A stretch of DNA of 64,000 nucleotides from Lachnospiraceae bacterium (GCA_015057555.1 SVEC01000013.1:1-64000), one strand, 5' to 3'; positions 48,249 to 57,955 are shown, counted from the stretch's first letter. The notes: generated by a model not told the origin, from the letters alone. Translations and numbers: made by a program.

Positions 48249-49395
48249 GATGATAAAAACTCACTGTAAAGCAACTCCATTTACCCACCTGGCTACTTAC
48301 AGTTATATCTCCACCCTGACCTTCCACAATTCCCTTAGATAGAGAAAGTCCTATACCGATGCTGTTTTCATTAACCTCTGACTTGGCTCGGAAAAAACGC
48401 TTGAATATTTTAGACTGAGCTTCCGGCTGTATGCCCATACCGTAGTCCTTGATATGTATCATAGTCATAACGCTGGTTGACTCTACTGTTACATCTATGG
48501 AGCTGCCCTTAGGAGCATATTCTGTGGCGTTCTTAAGGATATTAGTAAGAGCTTCTGCTAACCAGTCTCTGTCGTGGTTCAGGAGGAGTGCTTCGTCGCA
48601 GCTTACATTTACAGTTTGATTTTTTGCCTCGCTTAGCATAGAAATGTTTTGCACCGCTAGCTGAATGGTTGGTAGTAGCTGCTCTTTTTTCATAATGAAC
48701 TCTATGGCTCCGGACTCAAGTCTTGCCAGCTTAAGGAGAGATAATATTAACCACTCCATACGGGAGAGCTGACCGCCCATAACATTTAACATTTCCTGCT
48801 TTTTCTCGTCGCTGACATTTGGATTGCACAGCAAATCTTGATATATGGTAAGGGTTGCCAGAGGAGTTTTAAGCTGATGGGAAATGTCTGCTATAAGGTC
48901 CTGTAGGAACTCTTTTTCCTTTAACTCCTTGTCTCTGCTCTGTTTTATAGCAGTAACCATCTTAGTGTATGTAAAGTAAAATTGGCTAATATCTCCCTCT
49001 GTAAAGCTACTAAAGTCAGGAGTATTATAGTCCCCCTCTAAAGCATCTTCTGAGTTTCTACGGATGGTCGCTATGGCATCCATTGGTACCTTATATAGCT
49101 TAAGACCAAAGAGATAGATTGTCACACCAAGTACTGTAAATATTCCGTAAGCAATAACAAAAAGCGTACGCTTATGCTCATTGATTTGGGAGCTATATTC
49201 TGCAGGTGAGTAGCTGATTTTACCGGTTTCTAACAAGGTGTCATAATCCTGTCCGGAGTTAATGATTTCCTGGTGATAAATCTCGTCTATGTGGTTTACA
49301 TAACTCTCGATGATAAAAAACAATGCTACACCACAAAGTATAAGCACCAATACATATTTAATTGTGTAGTCCCGCACCTCTTTGTTTCTAAACAT
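48232..49395 (-). CDS. Sensor histidine kinase of a VanRS-like pair
   Basis: The 387-residue kinase has TM1 (about 14-32), a 45-residue external loop and TM2 (about 78-98), then a HAMP-like linker. The H-box is 'DISHQLKTPLATLTIYQDLL', followed by 'LTNILKNATEYAPKG' (N-box) and 'IGIGLSLSKGIVEGQGG' (G-box). It ends inside a strong terminator hairpin. It is eight bases downstream of its response-regulator gene. The divergent ABC exporter operon is the likely target of the pair, as in antimicrobial-peptide detoxification modules. Confidence 0.93.
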   Translation of the reverse strand: MFRNKEVRDYTIKYVLVLILCGVALFFIIESYVNHIDEIYHQEIINSGQDYDTLLETGKISYSPAEYSSQINEHKRTLFVIAYGIFTVLGVTIYLFGLKLYKVPMDAIATIRRNSEDALEGDYNTPDFSSFTEGDISQFYFTYTKMVTAIKQSRDKELKEKEFLQDLIADISHQLKTPLATLTIYQDLLCNPNVSDEKKQEMLNVMGGQLSRMEWLILSLLKLARLESGAIEFIMKKEQLLPTIQLAVQNISMLSEAKNQTVNVSCDEALLLNHDRDWLAEALTNILKNATEYAPKGSSIDVTVESTSVMTMIHIKDYGMGIQPEAQSKIFKRFFRAKSEVNENSIGIGLSLSKGIVEGQGGDITVSSQVGKWSCFTVSFYHLETKG

Positions 49396-49403
49396 ATGCT
49401 TCC

Positions 49404-50081
49404 TTACTTATCTGATATCATATATCCCACACCTCTTACGGTGAAAATGTAATCCTTGTCATTACCAAGCTTTTCTCTAAGTCTCTTTATGTATACAGAC
49501 AAGGTATTGTCATCTACGAAATCTCCGTCAATATCCCACAGCTGCTCTAGCAAAGCACTTCTGGTTAGTGTTTGGTTTTTGTTCTTAATCAGTGTGGTGA
49601 AAAGTCTGAATTCGCTAGGAGTAAGATTTATAATCGCCCCATCCTTTGTAACCTTGTGACCAGCCAAATCTATGCGAAAGGCTCCGAAGGTCATAACCTC
49701 ACCGTTGGTATTATTAACCTGATTTCTTCTGATATTTGCCTTGATTCTTGATATTAGCTCTCTGACTCGAAATGGCTTGGTGACATAGTCATCTCCTCCC
49801 ACCTCTAGCCCCTGTATAACATTTACCTCCTGGTCGAGGGCAGTAAGAAATATGATAGGAAATGTATATCCCTCAGCTCTTACATTCTTGCAAAATGTAT
49901 ATCCGTCCCCGTCAGGGAGGTTAACGTCTAAAAGTACCAAGGAAAACTCTCCTTTGTTAAGCTGTTCCTTGGCATCCTTAAGGGTTGCTACATGGGTAAC
50001 CTGAAAGCCTTCTGTTTCTATGGCGAAGCTGGTTGCCATAGCAAGGGGCATATCGTCTTCTATAAGTAATAATTTGTCCAT
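49404..50081 (-). CDS. OmpR-family response regulator
   Basis: The 225-residue regulator has a receiver domain ('LLIEDDMPLA', phosphoacceptor Asp in 'LVLLDVNLPDG', Thr in 'FLTALD', Lys in 'VTKPFRVRE') and a winged-helix domain ('LTPSEFRLFTTLIKNKNQTLTRSALLEQLWD', 'DNTLSVYIKRLREKLG', 'VRGVGYMI'). The start at 50081 follows AGGAGC; the track's twelve extra codons precede the site. It forms an operon with the kinase gene and is transcribed divergently from the ABC transporter operon, whose promoter carries TTGTAAGA repeats. Confidence 0.94.
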   Translation of the reverse strand: MDKLLLIEDDMPLAMATSFAIETEGFQVTHVATLKDAKEQLNKGEFSLVLLDVNLPDGDGYTFCKNVRAEGYTFPIIFLTALDQEVNVIQGLEVGGDDYVTKPFRVRELISRIKANIRRNQVNNTNGEVMTFGAFRIDLAGHKVTKDGAIINLTPSEFRLFTTLIKNKNQTLTRSALLEQLWDIDGDFVDDNTLSVYIKRLREKLGNDKDYIFTVRGVGYMISDK

Positions 50082-50182
50082 AGTAAGCTCCTGTAATAAT
50101 TTCAAAATATAAACCATTGATTTTCTTTTTTATATTTTAACAGTTTTAGTAAGTTATTGAAATATTTATATGAGAAAATCTT

Positions 50183-50229
50183 TCTTACAAAATTGTAAGA
50201 CAAATATTCACGGGATTGTAAGATTGACA
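50183..50229 (+). promoter_or_regulatory. Probable response-regulator binding sites upstream of ABC operon
   Basis: A palindrome TCTTACAAAATTGTAAGA (50183-50200) is followed by another half-site TTGTAAGA (50216-50223) that abuts TTGACA (50224-50229). The matching -10 is uncertain (TATAAG at 50244, 14-bp spacer). The layout, repeats just upstream of the -35, suits activation by the divergent OmpR-type regulator. Confidence 0.65.
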
Positions 50230-50342
50230 TTTTATTATAAGGCTATAAGGTCAAACAGTGGGATTTATAAGTACTGATTTAATGACAAGCGGATGAGCAT
50301 ATCTTAATAAACAAGATTTATAAGAAAGGTTAGGGAAATGAT

Positions 50343-51023
50343 ATGGAAATAATAAAGACAAGCAAGCTTTGTAAATACTACGGTGAGGGAGAAAAGCAGG
50401 TAAAGGCAACTGATGAGATTGACCTTACTATAGAAAAGGGTGAATTTGTGGCCATAGTCGGTGCATCCGGCTCAGGTAAGTCTACCTTGCTTCATCTTTT
50501 GGGATGCTTAGACAAGCCTACCAGTGGAGATATATTTATCGATGGGGAAAACATTGCCAAGTTTAATGACGAGGCGCTAGCTATGACTCGTAGAAGAAAG
50601 ATAGGCTTTGTGTTCCAGTCCTACAACCTAATTCCAGTGCTTACAGTTAGAGAGAATATTGAGATGCCGGTTCTGCTTGATGGCAAGAAGCCGGACAAGG
50701 AGTACATAGATGACTTAATTGAGATGTTAGGTCTTACTAAGAGACAGAAGCATCTTCCTAACCAGCTTTCCGGTGGTCAGCAGCAGAGAGTTTCTATCGC
50801 AAGAGCATTGGCTAATAAGCCAGCTATTATATTTGCAGATGAGCCAACTGGAAACTTAGATAGAAAGAATGGCCTTGAGGTTGTGGAGACACTTAAGGCT
50901 TCCGCTAAAAAGTACCAGCAGACCTTGGTGCTTATTACTCATGAGATGAGCGTTGCCGGTGCAGCGGACAGAGTAATAGAAATATCAGACGGTAAGATAG
51001 TAAGTGACTCAAAGGAAGCGTAG
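50343..51023 (+). CDS. ABC transporter ATP-binding protein, MacB/LolD type
   Basis: The 226-residue ATPase has Walker A 'GASGSGKST' (about 40-48), Q-loop 'FQSYNLI', signature 'LSGGQQQRVSIARAL', Walker B 'AIIFADEPTGNLD' and H-loop 'LITHE'. It is the minimal-length type that partners FtsX-domain permeases; the permease gene begins nine bases later. With the divergent two-component genes, this resembles a peptide-antibiotic sensing and detoxification module, although the kinase's modest external loop differs from BceS. Confidence 0.94.
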   Translation: MEIIKTSKLCKYYGEGEKQVKATDEIDLTIEKGEFVAIVGASGSGKSTLLHLLGCLDKPTSGDIFIDGENIAKFNDEALAMTRRRKIGFVFQSYNLIPVLTVRENIEMPVLLDGKKPDKEYIDDLIEMLGLTKRQKHLPNQLSGGQQQRVSIARALANKPAIIFADEPTGNLDRKNGLEVVETLKASAKKYQQTLVLITHEMSVAGAADRVIEISDGKIVSDSKEA

Positions 51024-51032
51024 GAGGATACT

Positions 51033-53537
51033 ATGAGGAATTATAAGGAATTAGGAAATAAATACATAAAGCACAGAAAAAAGCGTGCAGTGCTGGTTGT
51101 TCTTAGTATGGTGCTTGCTACAATGCTACTTTACACCGTATCTACGCTTTTGCTTAATTATTGGAATGATACTAAGGAAGTTGAGGAGACATACAATAAC
51201 TATCATGCAGAGGTTATGAACCTAGATAAGGAGCAAAGAGATAAGGTTAGTAACTATGTTACTGTACGTAATGCTGATTTTGCCTATGTGGATGTAGAAA
51301 GTGCCTTTGAAGATTATTATGGACGTTCTATGACTATGATATATTATTTCGATGATATGGACCAGATTACATTTAACTTTAAGGTGGTTGAGGGAGGACT
51401 TCCAAAGTCATCTGATGAGATACTTGTGAGAAAGGATAACCTTCATCTCTTTAAGAATGATATCAAGGTGGGCTCAGTTCTTAAGACAGTGGTATATGAT
51501 GAGGAGGGAAATAGCTCACCAGGCAAAAGCTTTACTGTGGTTGGTATCATTGACTATGACTGTGTAAATGACCTTGAGGTGTATAACAGTATATTTTACT
51601 CTCTTGGAACTGAGGATATGACCATGTCAGCCTTTGTAAGATATGACAAGAGGGAAGACTGGAATAAGCTTACTTATAATCTGGCCAAGGATGTAGGTGT
51701 GGATGTAAGTAAGAACAACATATATTACATCAATGAGTTTATAGGAACATTTTATATGAACCCTAACTCACAGGGTACATCCTATGCAGCTATGTTCCTT
51801 ATGATTCTGCTTTTTGTAGGATATATAGCAATGGTTATGGTAAGAGGCCTTTTTACAGCAAATCTCTTCGACAATGTAAGAGAATTCAGCATACTGAAGG
51901 CTATGGGTGCCACTGACAAGAAGATTAAGGATATATTTAAGAGAGAGATTTACACTGAGGGACTTATTGCATTTGCAATAGGTGTAGTTCTAAGTCAGAT
52001 AGTATTTTTTATACTTGAGAATGTGGTTCATGTGTACGGCTTTAACTTTAGCTTTAGCTTGCCTGGTTTTGTAGTGGGATTCCTGTTCCTATATCTTACT
52101 ACAGCGCTTGCTATTATAGAGCCACTTAGTGTGCTTAAGAAGGTCCCAATAGTTGAGGGTATTAAGAGCAATTATGCAATTAATAATTCAAAGGATAAGA
52201 AAAGAGGTGGAAGACTCTTTAGAATCCTTGGCGTAGAGGGTGAGTATGCATATAAAAATATTAGACGAAACAGCAAGGGCTTTTGGAATGGTGTGGCAAC
52301 CTTTGCGGTTAGTGTGCTTCTTATAACAGCACTTATCACTGGTGGGGCAAATCTTGCGGAGATGATTGCCTTTGAAACTGGTGGCACTGACAGAGAGCTT
52401 ACTTATGATTACTGGACTAGAAGTGTACCGGTGGATGGGCAGCAGACCATAGATGAATGGCAGGAAACACTTTTAGGCAAGGATTTTATAGAGGATGTAG
52501 ACCCTGATTATAGTTATCTTACTTTTGGTAAGGATGGAGAAGCAGTAATTCAGTTTACTGAAGAGGCAAAAAATGGTATGAAGATATCCGGCTGGGGTCC
52601 ATCAGCGGATATTATGAGCGTAATTCTTTATACTGATGAGCAGTTAGAAAAGCTGGATAAGTATATGCTGGATGGGATTTCTGCTATGGAGTTGAAGCAG
52701 GGTGGAGCTATTATATGTAGTGGTTTTTCTTATTATGATGAGAAAACAGAAGATAATATAACTGTGCCACTTTATGAAGCAAAGGTTGGAGACAAGGTGG
52801 ATATAATTAATCCTAAATTTGTGGAAGATAAGAGTAGTCAGCTTGAATTAAAAGATGAGGCTACAGCCGAGCATTATATGCAGGTGGAAATTAAGGGAAT
52901 GTGCAGTCACCCCCTTGGTTATGGTGGTATAGGAACCTTAATTATGTCCTATGATTATGTGGTAAATGAGTTTGGTATAGATGTAAGTAAGTTTTTCGAT
53001 GGATTTTCGATTAAAGCTGACAAATCCTTCGAGATAACAGATATGCCGGCACTTGAGAATGCTATATATGTGGAGACAAAGCAGACTGATTATGAGGTTG
53101 CGAACGTGGCTATGTGGTTTGATGCTCAGATGGGTTCTATGAAGGTTATAGTGGCATGTATAGCAGGCTTCCTTCTTCTTATGGGTGTTATAAGCGTCCT
53201 TAACAATATGATTAACGAGCAGCAGGTGAGACGCCGTGAGGTTTCAATCCTAAGAGCTGTTGGAATGAGCAAGAAGAAGCTGAATAAGATGCTTATTCTA
53301 GAAAAGGTTATGATGGGCTTCTTCGCATGGATTATAGGCACTGTGCTTGGAGTGTTATTTGTGAGAGTATTGCTTATAGGAATTCTTTATATGAGTGAAG
53401 CACCTATGGTGTATAGTATAGGTGGATATCTTGTGACTGGTGCTGTGGTAATAGCAATTATGATGCTTATGTCCATGATAATAGTGGTTTCTATGGGCAA
53501 GATGGATATTACTGAGGGAATCAGAAATGCGGAATAA
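51033..53537 (+). CDS. FtsX-family ABC transporter permease
   Basis: The 834-residue permease has two FtsX domains. TM1 lies at about 17-40, three helices at about 245-375 include 'VREFSILKAMGATDKKIK', then a further external region, and the second set lies at about 705-825 with 'VRRREVSILRAVGMSKKKLN'. Two large extracytoplasmic loops (about 45-235 and 445-700) lie between. The length exceeds BceB (about 650) and resembles exporters of the LolE/MacB-like 'FtsX-duplicated' class. The substrate is unknown. GGAGGA precedes the ATG. Confidence 0.92.
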   Translation: MRNYKELGNKYIKHRKKRAVLVVLSMVLATMLLYTVSTLLLNYWNDTKEVEETYNNYHAEVMNLDKEQRDKVSNYVTVRNADFAYVDVESAFEDYYGRSMTMIYYFDDMDQITFNFKVVEGGLPKSSDEILVRKDNLHLFKNDIKVGSVLKTVVYDEEGNSSPGKSFTVVGIIDYDCVNDLEVYNSIFYSLGTEDMTMSAFVRYDKREDWNKLTYNLAKDVGVDVSKNNIYYINEFIGTFYMNPNSQGTSYAAMFLMILLFVGYIAMVMVRGLFTANLFDNVREFSILKAMGATDKKIKDIFKREIYTEGLIAFAIGVVLSQIVFFILENVVHVYGFNFSFSLPGFVVGFLFLYLTTALAIIEPLSVLKKVPIVEGIKSNYAINNSKDKKRGGRLFRILGVEGEYAYKNIRRNSKGFWNGVATFAVSVLLITALITGGANLAEMIAFETGGTDRELTYDYWTRSVPVDGQQTIDEWQETLLGKDFIEDVDPDYSYLTFGKDGEAVIQFTEEAKNGMKISGWGPSADIMSVILYTDEQLEKLDKYMLDGISAMELKQGGAIICSGFSYYDEKTEDNITVPLYEAKVGDKVDIINPKFVEDKSSQLELKDEATAEHYMQVEIKGMCSHPLGYGGIGTLIMSYDYVVNEFGIDVSKFFDGFSIKADKSFEITDMPALENAIYVETKQTDYEVANVAMWFDAQMGSMKVIVACIAGFLLLMGVISVLNNMINEQQVRRREVSILRAVGMSKKKLNKMLILEKVMMGFFAWIIGTVLGVLFVRVLLIGILYMSEAPMVYSIGGYLVTGAVVIAIMMLMSMIIVVSMGKMDITEGIRNAE

Positions 53538-53647
53538 GGGTTAAAAATAAATCTAAAATAATATGCAAAAATTTCCATTAGCTATAAACATTTTCCTTCA
53601 AAATGTCGAAATAAATATATGAAAATACACTTTGTAGGAGGACTACT

Positions 53648-53887
53648 ATGCAGTTAATATTTAGTTTACTCTTCGGCGGTATCGCTGGATGGCTTGCAGG
53701 CAAGATCATGGGTTCAAACTTTGGTGTTATCGTTAACATCATCCTTGGAATCGTTGGTGGAGCTGTTTGTGGAGCAATCTTTGGTCTTATCGGTATCTCA
53801 TTTAATGGAGTTATCGGTGGTCTTATCAGCGGTGTTGTTGGTGCTTGTGCACTTATCGCAGTTGGAAGAGCTATTAAGAAGGGCTAA
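53648..53887 (+). CDS. GlsB/YeaQ/YmgE-family membrane protein
   Basis: The 79-residue, very hydrophobic protein has three helices ('LIFSLLFGGIAGWLAGKIM', 'GVIVNIILGIVGGAVCGAIFGLI', 'GVIGGLISGVVGACALIAVG') and the family's 'GWLAGKIM.G...G...NI.LGI.GG' pattern. The family is often called transglycosylase-associated, but its members are probably stress-related membrane proteins. AGGAGG lies upstream. Single-gene unit with its own terminator. Confidence 0.9.
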   Translation: MQLIFSLLFGGIAGWLAGKIMGSNFGVIVNIILGIVGGAVCGAIFGLIGISFNGVIGGLISGVVGACALIAVGRAIKKG

Positions 53888-53897
53888 CACCTAAGAG

Positions 53898-53936
53898 AAT
53901 AAAAGCGGGACAGATGATGTCTCGCTTTTATTTTTT
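53898..53936 (+). terminator. Intrinsic terminator
   Basis: AATAAAAGCGGGACA pairs with TGTCTCGCTTTTATT (one G-T) around GATGA, followed by TTTTT. Confidence 0.92.
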
Positions 53937-53998
53937 GTCTTGAAGTTTAAGTGATTTTGTGGAATTATATAATATATAAATTTATGAGGGGATAACGA

Positions 53999-54718
53999 AT
54001 GAGTAAGATTCTTATAGTAGAAGACGACAATGATATAAATGGTATGATAAACGTGGCTCTGACCAGAGAAGGCTATGATTGTGTAAGTGCATATTCAGGA
54101 ACAGAAGGTATCTTAAGACTTGAGCATGATGACTACGACTTGGTGATACTTGACCTTATGCTTCCGGGAGTGGAGGGCAATGAAGTTCTAAAGAGAACTA
54201 GAGAAAAGAAGAACATTCCATTTATCGTGCTTTCCGCAAAGGATGAGCTTGATATAAAGGTTGAACTGCTTACCCTTGGTGCAAACGATTATATGACCAA
54301 GCCCTTTGAGATAAAGGAGCTACTTGCCAGAGTGCAGGTTCAGCTTAGAATGAGCAGCATTATGGCAGCAAATGGCACTGGGGGAACATTTGGTGCTGGC
54401 AGTTCTGCCACAGGAAGCATAGTAAAGCAAACTCTAGATTACAAGGAGCTTAGTCTAGACCTAAACAGTAAGTCCCTTGATGTAAATGGTAACACAGTAT
54501 CCCTTACTGCCCAGGAATATAAGATTATGGAGCTGTTCTTAAAGAATCCAGGGAAGGTGTTCTCTAAGAATGAGATATACGAGTACGCATGGGATGATTT
54601 CTACGTGGGGGAGGATAAGACCATTTATGTACATATCAGTAACATAAGACAGAAGATGAAGAAGTTTACGGAGAATGAATATATAGAGACTGTTTGGGGT
54701 CTTGGGTTTAAGCTTTAA
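53999..54718 (+). CDS. OmpR-family response regulator
   Basis: A 239-residue regulator. The receiver has 'ILIVEDDNDINGM', Asp in 'LVILDLMLPG', Ser in 'VLSAKDE' and Lys in 'YMTKPFEIKELLAR'. A Gly/Thr/Ser-rich linker ('ANGTGGTFGAGSSATGS', about 122-138) is unusually long. The winged helix follows ('LTAQEYKIMELFLKNPGKVFSKNEIYEYAWD', 'KTIYVHISNIRQKMKKF', 'VWGLGFKL'). It heads a regulator, ATPase, permease, kinase array. A terminator after it separates its mRNA from the transporter genes. Confidence 0.94.
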   Translation: MSKILIVEDDNDINGMINVALTREGYDCVSAYSGTEGILRLEHDDYDLVILDLMLPGVEGNEVLKRTREKKNIPFIVLSAKDELDIKVELLTLGANDYMTKPFEIKELLARVQVQLRMSSIMAANGTGGTFGAGSSATGSIVKQTLDYKELSLDLNSKSLDVNGNTVSLTAQEYKIMELFLKNPGKVFSKNEIYEYAWDDFYVGEDKTIYVHISNIRQKMKKFTENEYIETVWGLGFKL

Positions 54719-54779
54719 AATTATCTTTAAACTTTCTTTAACATTTATTGGTTTTATATTAAAATTTGTGTTGTATTAT

Positions 54780-54817
54780 GATATCAGCGAAGGGAAAACC
54801 GACGCTGATATTTTTTG
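54780..54817 (+). terminator. Terminator between the response regulator and ABC genes
   Basis: ATATCAGCG pairs with CGCTGATAT across a 13-base loop, followed by TTTTT. It lies 20 bases before the next gene's ribosome binding site, so downstream expression needs readthrough or an internal promoter. Confidence 0.85.
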
Positions 54818-54842
54818 GATTTTTCAAGAAGGAGAAATGACT

Positions 54843-55757
54843 ATGGAATATGTAGTTAGTACAAAGGGACTTACCAAGGTATACGGTAAGCACACCGCAG
54901 TAGACAACGTTAGCCTCCACATCAAGCGTGGAGAGATATACGGCTTCATCGGAAGAAATGGAGCAGGTAAGACAACATTTATGAAGATGCTTACAGGACT
55001 CGCAGCACCAACAGCAGGAGAGATTAGTCTCTTTGGTAGCACTGGTGAGGCTATGAAGAAGCAGACTGAGAGAGTTGGTAATCTTATCGAGGACCCAGGG
55101 TTATATCCTCAGTTTTCAGGATACCAGAATCTTAAGTGCAAGTGTCTTGCTCTTGGAGTTCACAAGGAGGGCTATATAGAGGAGCTTCTTGATATGGTAG
55201 GTCTTTCTAGTGCAGGTAAGAAGAAGGTTAAAAAATACTCTCTTGGTATGAAGCAGAGACTTGGAATAGCTATGGCGCTGGTTGGAGGACCAGACCTGCT
55301 TATACTTGATGAGCCTATCAATGGTCTTGACCCACAGGGTATTGCAGAGGTTAGAGATATTCTTCTTAAGCTTCGTGATGAGCAGAATATGACTATTATG
55401 ATATCAAGCCACATTCTTGAGGAGCTTTACAAGATAGCTGATACATTTGGAATAATCAACAAGGGTAAGCTTATTCAGGAGCTATCTAAGGAGGAGCTTA
55501 GTGCAAAATGTAGCGACTTTATAGAGCTTAAGCTTGATAGTGCATCAAAGGCTTGTCCTGTGCTTGAGGGTATGGGAATTACAAATTACAAGGTAATTGG
55601 CAATGATACCATTTACATCTATGACCAGGTTGATAATCTTGGAGCTATAAATAAGGCTTTGGCAAATGCAGGTGTTATGGTTAGCTTATTAAATGTGGTT
55701 CAGGAGAGACTAGAGGATTATTACTTAGAGCTAGTAGGAGGTGAGAAGAATGCTTAA
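54843..55757 (+). CDS. ABC transporter ATP-binding protein, antimicrobial-peptide exporter type
   Basis: The 304-residue ATPase has Walker A 'GRNGAGKTT', signature 'YSLGMKQRLGIAMALVG', Walker B 'LLILDEPINGLDP' and H-loop 'ISSH', plus a C-terminal extension of about 90 residues typical of BcrA/NatA-type drug exporters. The start at 54843 follows AAGGAG by eight bases; the track's 47 upstream codons run through a terminator hairpin and are not coding. The following permease gene overlaps it by eight bases. Confidence 0.93.
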   Translation: MEYVVSTKGLTKVYGKHTAVDNVSLHIKRGEIYGFIGRNGAGKTTFMKMLTGLAAPTAGEISLFGSTGEAMKKQTERVGNLIEDPGLYPQFSGYQNLKCKCLALGVHKEGYIEELLDMVGLSSAGKKKVKKYSLGMKQRLGIAMALVGGPDLLILDEPINGLDPQGIAEVRDILLKLRDEQNMTIMISSHILEELYKIADTFGIINKGKLIQELSKEELSAKCSDFIELKLDSASKACPVLEGMGITNYKVIGNDTIYIYDQVDNLGAINKALANAGVMVSLLNVVQERLEDYYLELVGGEKNA

Positions 55758-56742
55758 TCTTATAAGAATGAATAATTACAGAGTTAGACATATGACTTGT
55801 ATGTATGTGCTTGCTATAATAATTTGTCTTTTTTCAGTATTCTCAGTAACAACTATTGGCATGAGTGCAGATGAGATGGCAGAAGGAACATACGAGGATT
55901 ACGAGGGAATGGCTGAGGCTATGGAGGCTGGCTGGAATGAGGCTGAGATGGAAGCTGAAATGGAGGCTATGACAGAGGAAAATTCAGAGCATCAGATAGG
56001 AATTACTATCGATGGAGAAGATGTGGCAGGTGAGAATAGTGAAGCCTATGATGCAGGCTACCAAGCTGGACAGGAAATAGCTATGAACTTTGGTATATAT
56101 TCGAATCAGCCAATCCGTGCAGACGGTACAATAACCTCATATCTTGCATATCTCTATGAGGATGTGTCTAGTGGTATATTGCTTATATTTATGACTATTG
56201 CAGCAGTGCTTTTCTTTAATAGAGAGCAAAATAGTGGCTTTATAAAGAATATTGCTTCTAAGTCTACATCTAGATTAAGCATTTACTTTTCAAAGTTTAT
56301 ATCTATGATTTTATATTTGTTGTTTACATTCCTAGTGATGGCCATTGCAGAGTATGTTACACTTTTGGCGTACTATGACGGAGACCTTGTCTTTGGCAGG
56401 GATGTTATGGGAGATTTCCTTCCAAGGTTAGGTATACTTTTAATTCTTCACATAGCATTTATCAGTGGTGTTGTAATGGTTACAACTATTACTAAGAGTA
56501 GTACCATGGGTATTACAGTAGGTATGCTTGCCAATACAGGCTTCTCGGCATTTATAGTGTTAGCATTAAGAGCTTGGCTTGATTTTGATTTAAGCGATTA
56601 TCTTATTAATTACAATCTTACCAGAGTGAATCTTGATTCTGGTAGTGATGTGCTAAATCACGCACTTTTGGTTGGAATTATTACCATAATAGTTTATAAT
56701 GTGATTGGTTGCACTTGGTTTGCTAAGAGGGATATAGCATAA
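55750..56742 (+). CDS. ABC-2-type transporter permease
   Basis: The 330-residue protein has TM1 ('YVLAIIICLFSVFSVTTIGM', about 18-37). An acidic, Met/Glu-rich external loop follows (about 40-130, 'AEMEAEMEAMTEENSEHQIG'), then five helices from about 140 to the C-terminus ('GILLIFMTIAAVLFF', 'FISMILYLLFTFLVMAI', 'LGILLILHIAFISGVVMV'). It is the channel partner of the upstream ATPase, probably exporting a peptide or drug. The start at 55750 has AGGAGG nine bases upstream; GTG 55741 is an alternative. Confidence 0.88.
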   Translation: MLNLIRMNNYRVRHMTCMYVLAIIICLFSVFSVTTIGMSADEMAEGTYEDYEGMAEAMEAGWNEAEMEAEMEAMTEENSEHQIGITIDGEDVAGENSEAYDAGYQAGQEIAMNFGIYSNQPIRADGTITSYLAYLYEDVSSGILLIFMTIAAVLFFNREQNSGFIKNIASKSTSRLSIYFSKFISMILYLLFTFLVMAIAEYVTLLAYYDGDLVFGRDVMGDFLPRLGILLILHIAFISGVVMVTTITKSSTMGITVGMLANTGFSAFIVLALRAWLDFDLSDYLINYNLTRVNLDSGSDVLNHALLVGIITIIVYNVIGCTWFAKRDIA

Positions 56743-56797
56743 AGAATGTAGACCAGATGCAGTAGACTAAGCGGTTTGGACTAAGGAATTCGATGAT

Positions 56798-57769
56798 ATG
56801 AAGCTTGGAATTATACTTGTGCTTCTTATAGCACTTACTATCATCACAATAAAATACATATTATACAGGCGACAGGTTAAGGAAATCTGTCGCCAGATTC
56901 AGTTTGTCAGTGGGGAGGTTACTAACCATAAAATTAGAACTGACCTTAAGGACAAGGAGGTTGTGGAGCTGGCTAAGCGTATCAACGATATGTGTGAGGA
57001 CCAAAGCAAAAAGGAAAATGCACTTATAGGTAAGGACAGACGTCTTAAGGAAACCTTAACCTCCGTGTCCCACGATATAAGAACACCTCTTACCTCGTTG
57101 AAGGGCTACTTTGAGCTTCTTATGTCAGAAGAGGATACGGATAAAAAGCTTCAGTACGCTGGGGTTATGAGTGAACGTATGGATAATTTGTCTGATCTTT
57201 TGGATGAGCTATTTACCTACACTAAGCTTCAAAATCAGGATTACAAGCTGGAGATGGAAGAATGGGATATGACCAAGCTGGTGTTGGATACTATATTTTC
57301 ATTTTATGAGATATTCAAGGAGAAGGGTTATGAACCAGAGCTTGACATAGATGAGAAATCCTACAAGGTAATGTGTAATGATCTTGCAGTAAAACGAGTT
57401 ATATCAAATATTGTGAAGAATGCCCTTGTTCATGGTATGGGAGATATAAGACTTACCTATGGCGTAGAGGATATGATTAATGAGAAAAGCATTGATAAGA
57501 AAAGGACACATGAGGTTTCAATGCAAGAGACTGATACGCGCAGTAGGTGGGTAATCTTCACCTGCGAAAATTCTATCCCACACCCAGAGAACATGGATAT
57601 CACTCAGGTCTTCGAACGTTTCTATAAAGCGGACAAAGCCAGAAATGAAAAATCCACAGGACTAGGTCTTGCCATAGCCAAGGAGATGGTGGAGAAGATG
57701 GATGGAAATATAGAGGCCAAGCTGGTTGGAAAGAAATTTATAATTGAAATAAGGTTTCATGTGATTTAG
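56798..57769 (+). CDS. Sensor histidine kinase with a single membrane helix
   Basis: The 323-residue kinase has one N-terminal helix ('LGIILVLLIALTIITIKYILY', 3-23) and almost no extracytoplasmic part, as in intramembrane-sensing kinases that monitor a transporter. The H-box is 'VSHDIRTPLTSLKGYFELL', followed by 'ISNIVKNALVHG' (N-box) and 'STGLGLAIAKEMVEKMDG' (G-box). It pairs with the response regulator at 53999, and the ABC pair lies between them. This order suggests flux sensing through the transporter. Confidence 0.92.
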   Translation: MKLGIILVLLIALTIITIKYILYRRQVKEICRQIQFVSGEVTNHKIRTDLKDKEVVELAKRINDMCEDQSKKENALIGKDRRLKETLTSVSHDIRTPLTSLKGYFELLMSEEDTDKKLQYAGVMSERMDNLSDLLDELFTYTKLQNQDYKLEMEEWDMTKLVLDTIFSFYEIFKEKGYEPELDIDEKSYKVMCNDLAVKRVISNIVKNALVHGMGDIRLTYGVEDMINEKSIDKKRTHEVSMQETDTRSRWVIFTCENSIPHPENMDITQVFERFYKADKARNEKSTGLGLAIAKEMVEKMDGNIEAKLVGKKFIIEIRFHVI

Positions 57770-57801
57770 AGTAGAAAATTTTATTTTTTCTACTCTTTTT
57801 T
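57768..57801 (+). terminator. Terminator of the kinase gene
   Basis: AGAGTAGAAAA pairs with TTTTCTACTCT across seven bases, followed by TTTTT. The kinase stop codon (TAG) touches the stem. Confidence 0.88.
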
Positions 57802-57955
57802 ACATTATTTTTAAAATTAAAGGAATATTATCATATTTACCAGCATACAATGTATAAATTGGAGAAGAATACCTGGTTATTGTACAAGCCAGAGGAGGTC
57901 CTAGGTTGGTCGTAGTAATAGTAGCGTGATAATAAAGAATGTAAAGGAGGACATT

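Noticed and set aside
54702-54842. N-terminal extension of the ABC ATPase frame
   Set aside because: It runs through the upstream gene's end and a terminator hairpin; the AAGGAG-supported ATG at 54843 gives the standard ATPase start.
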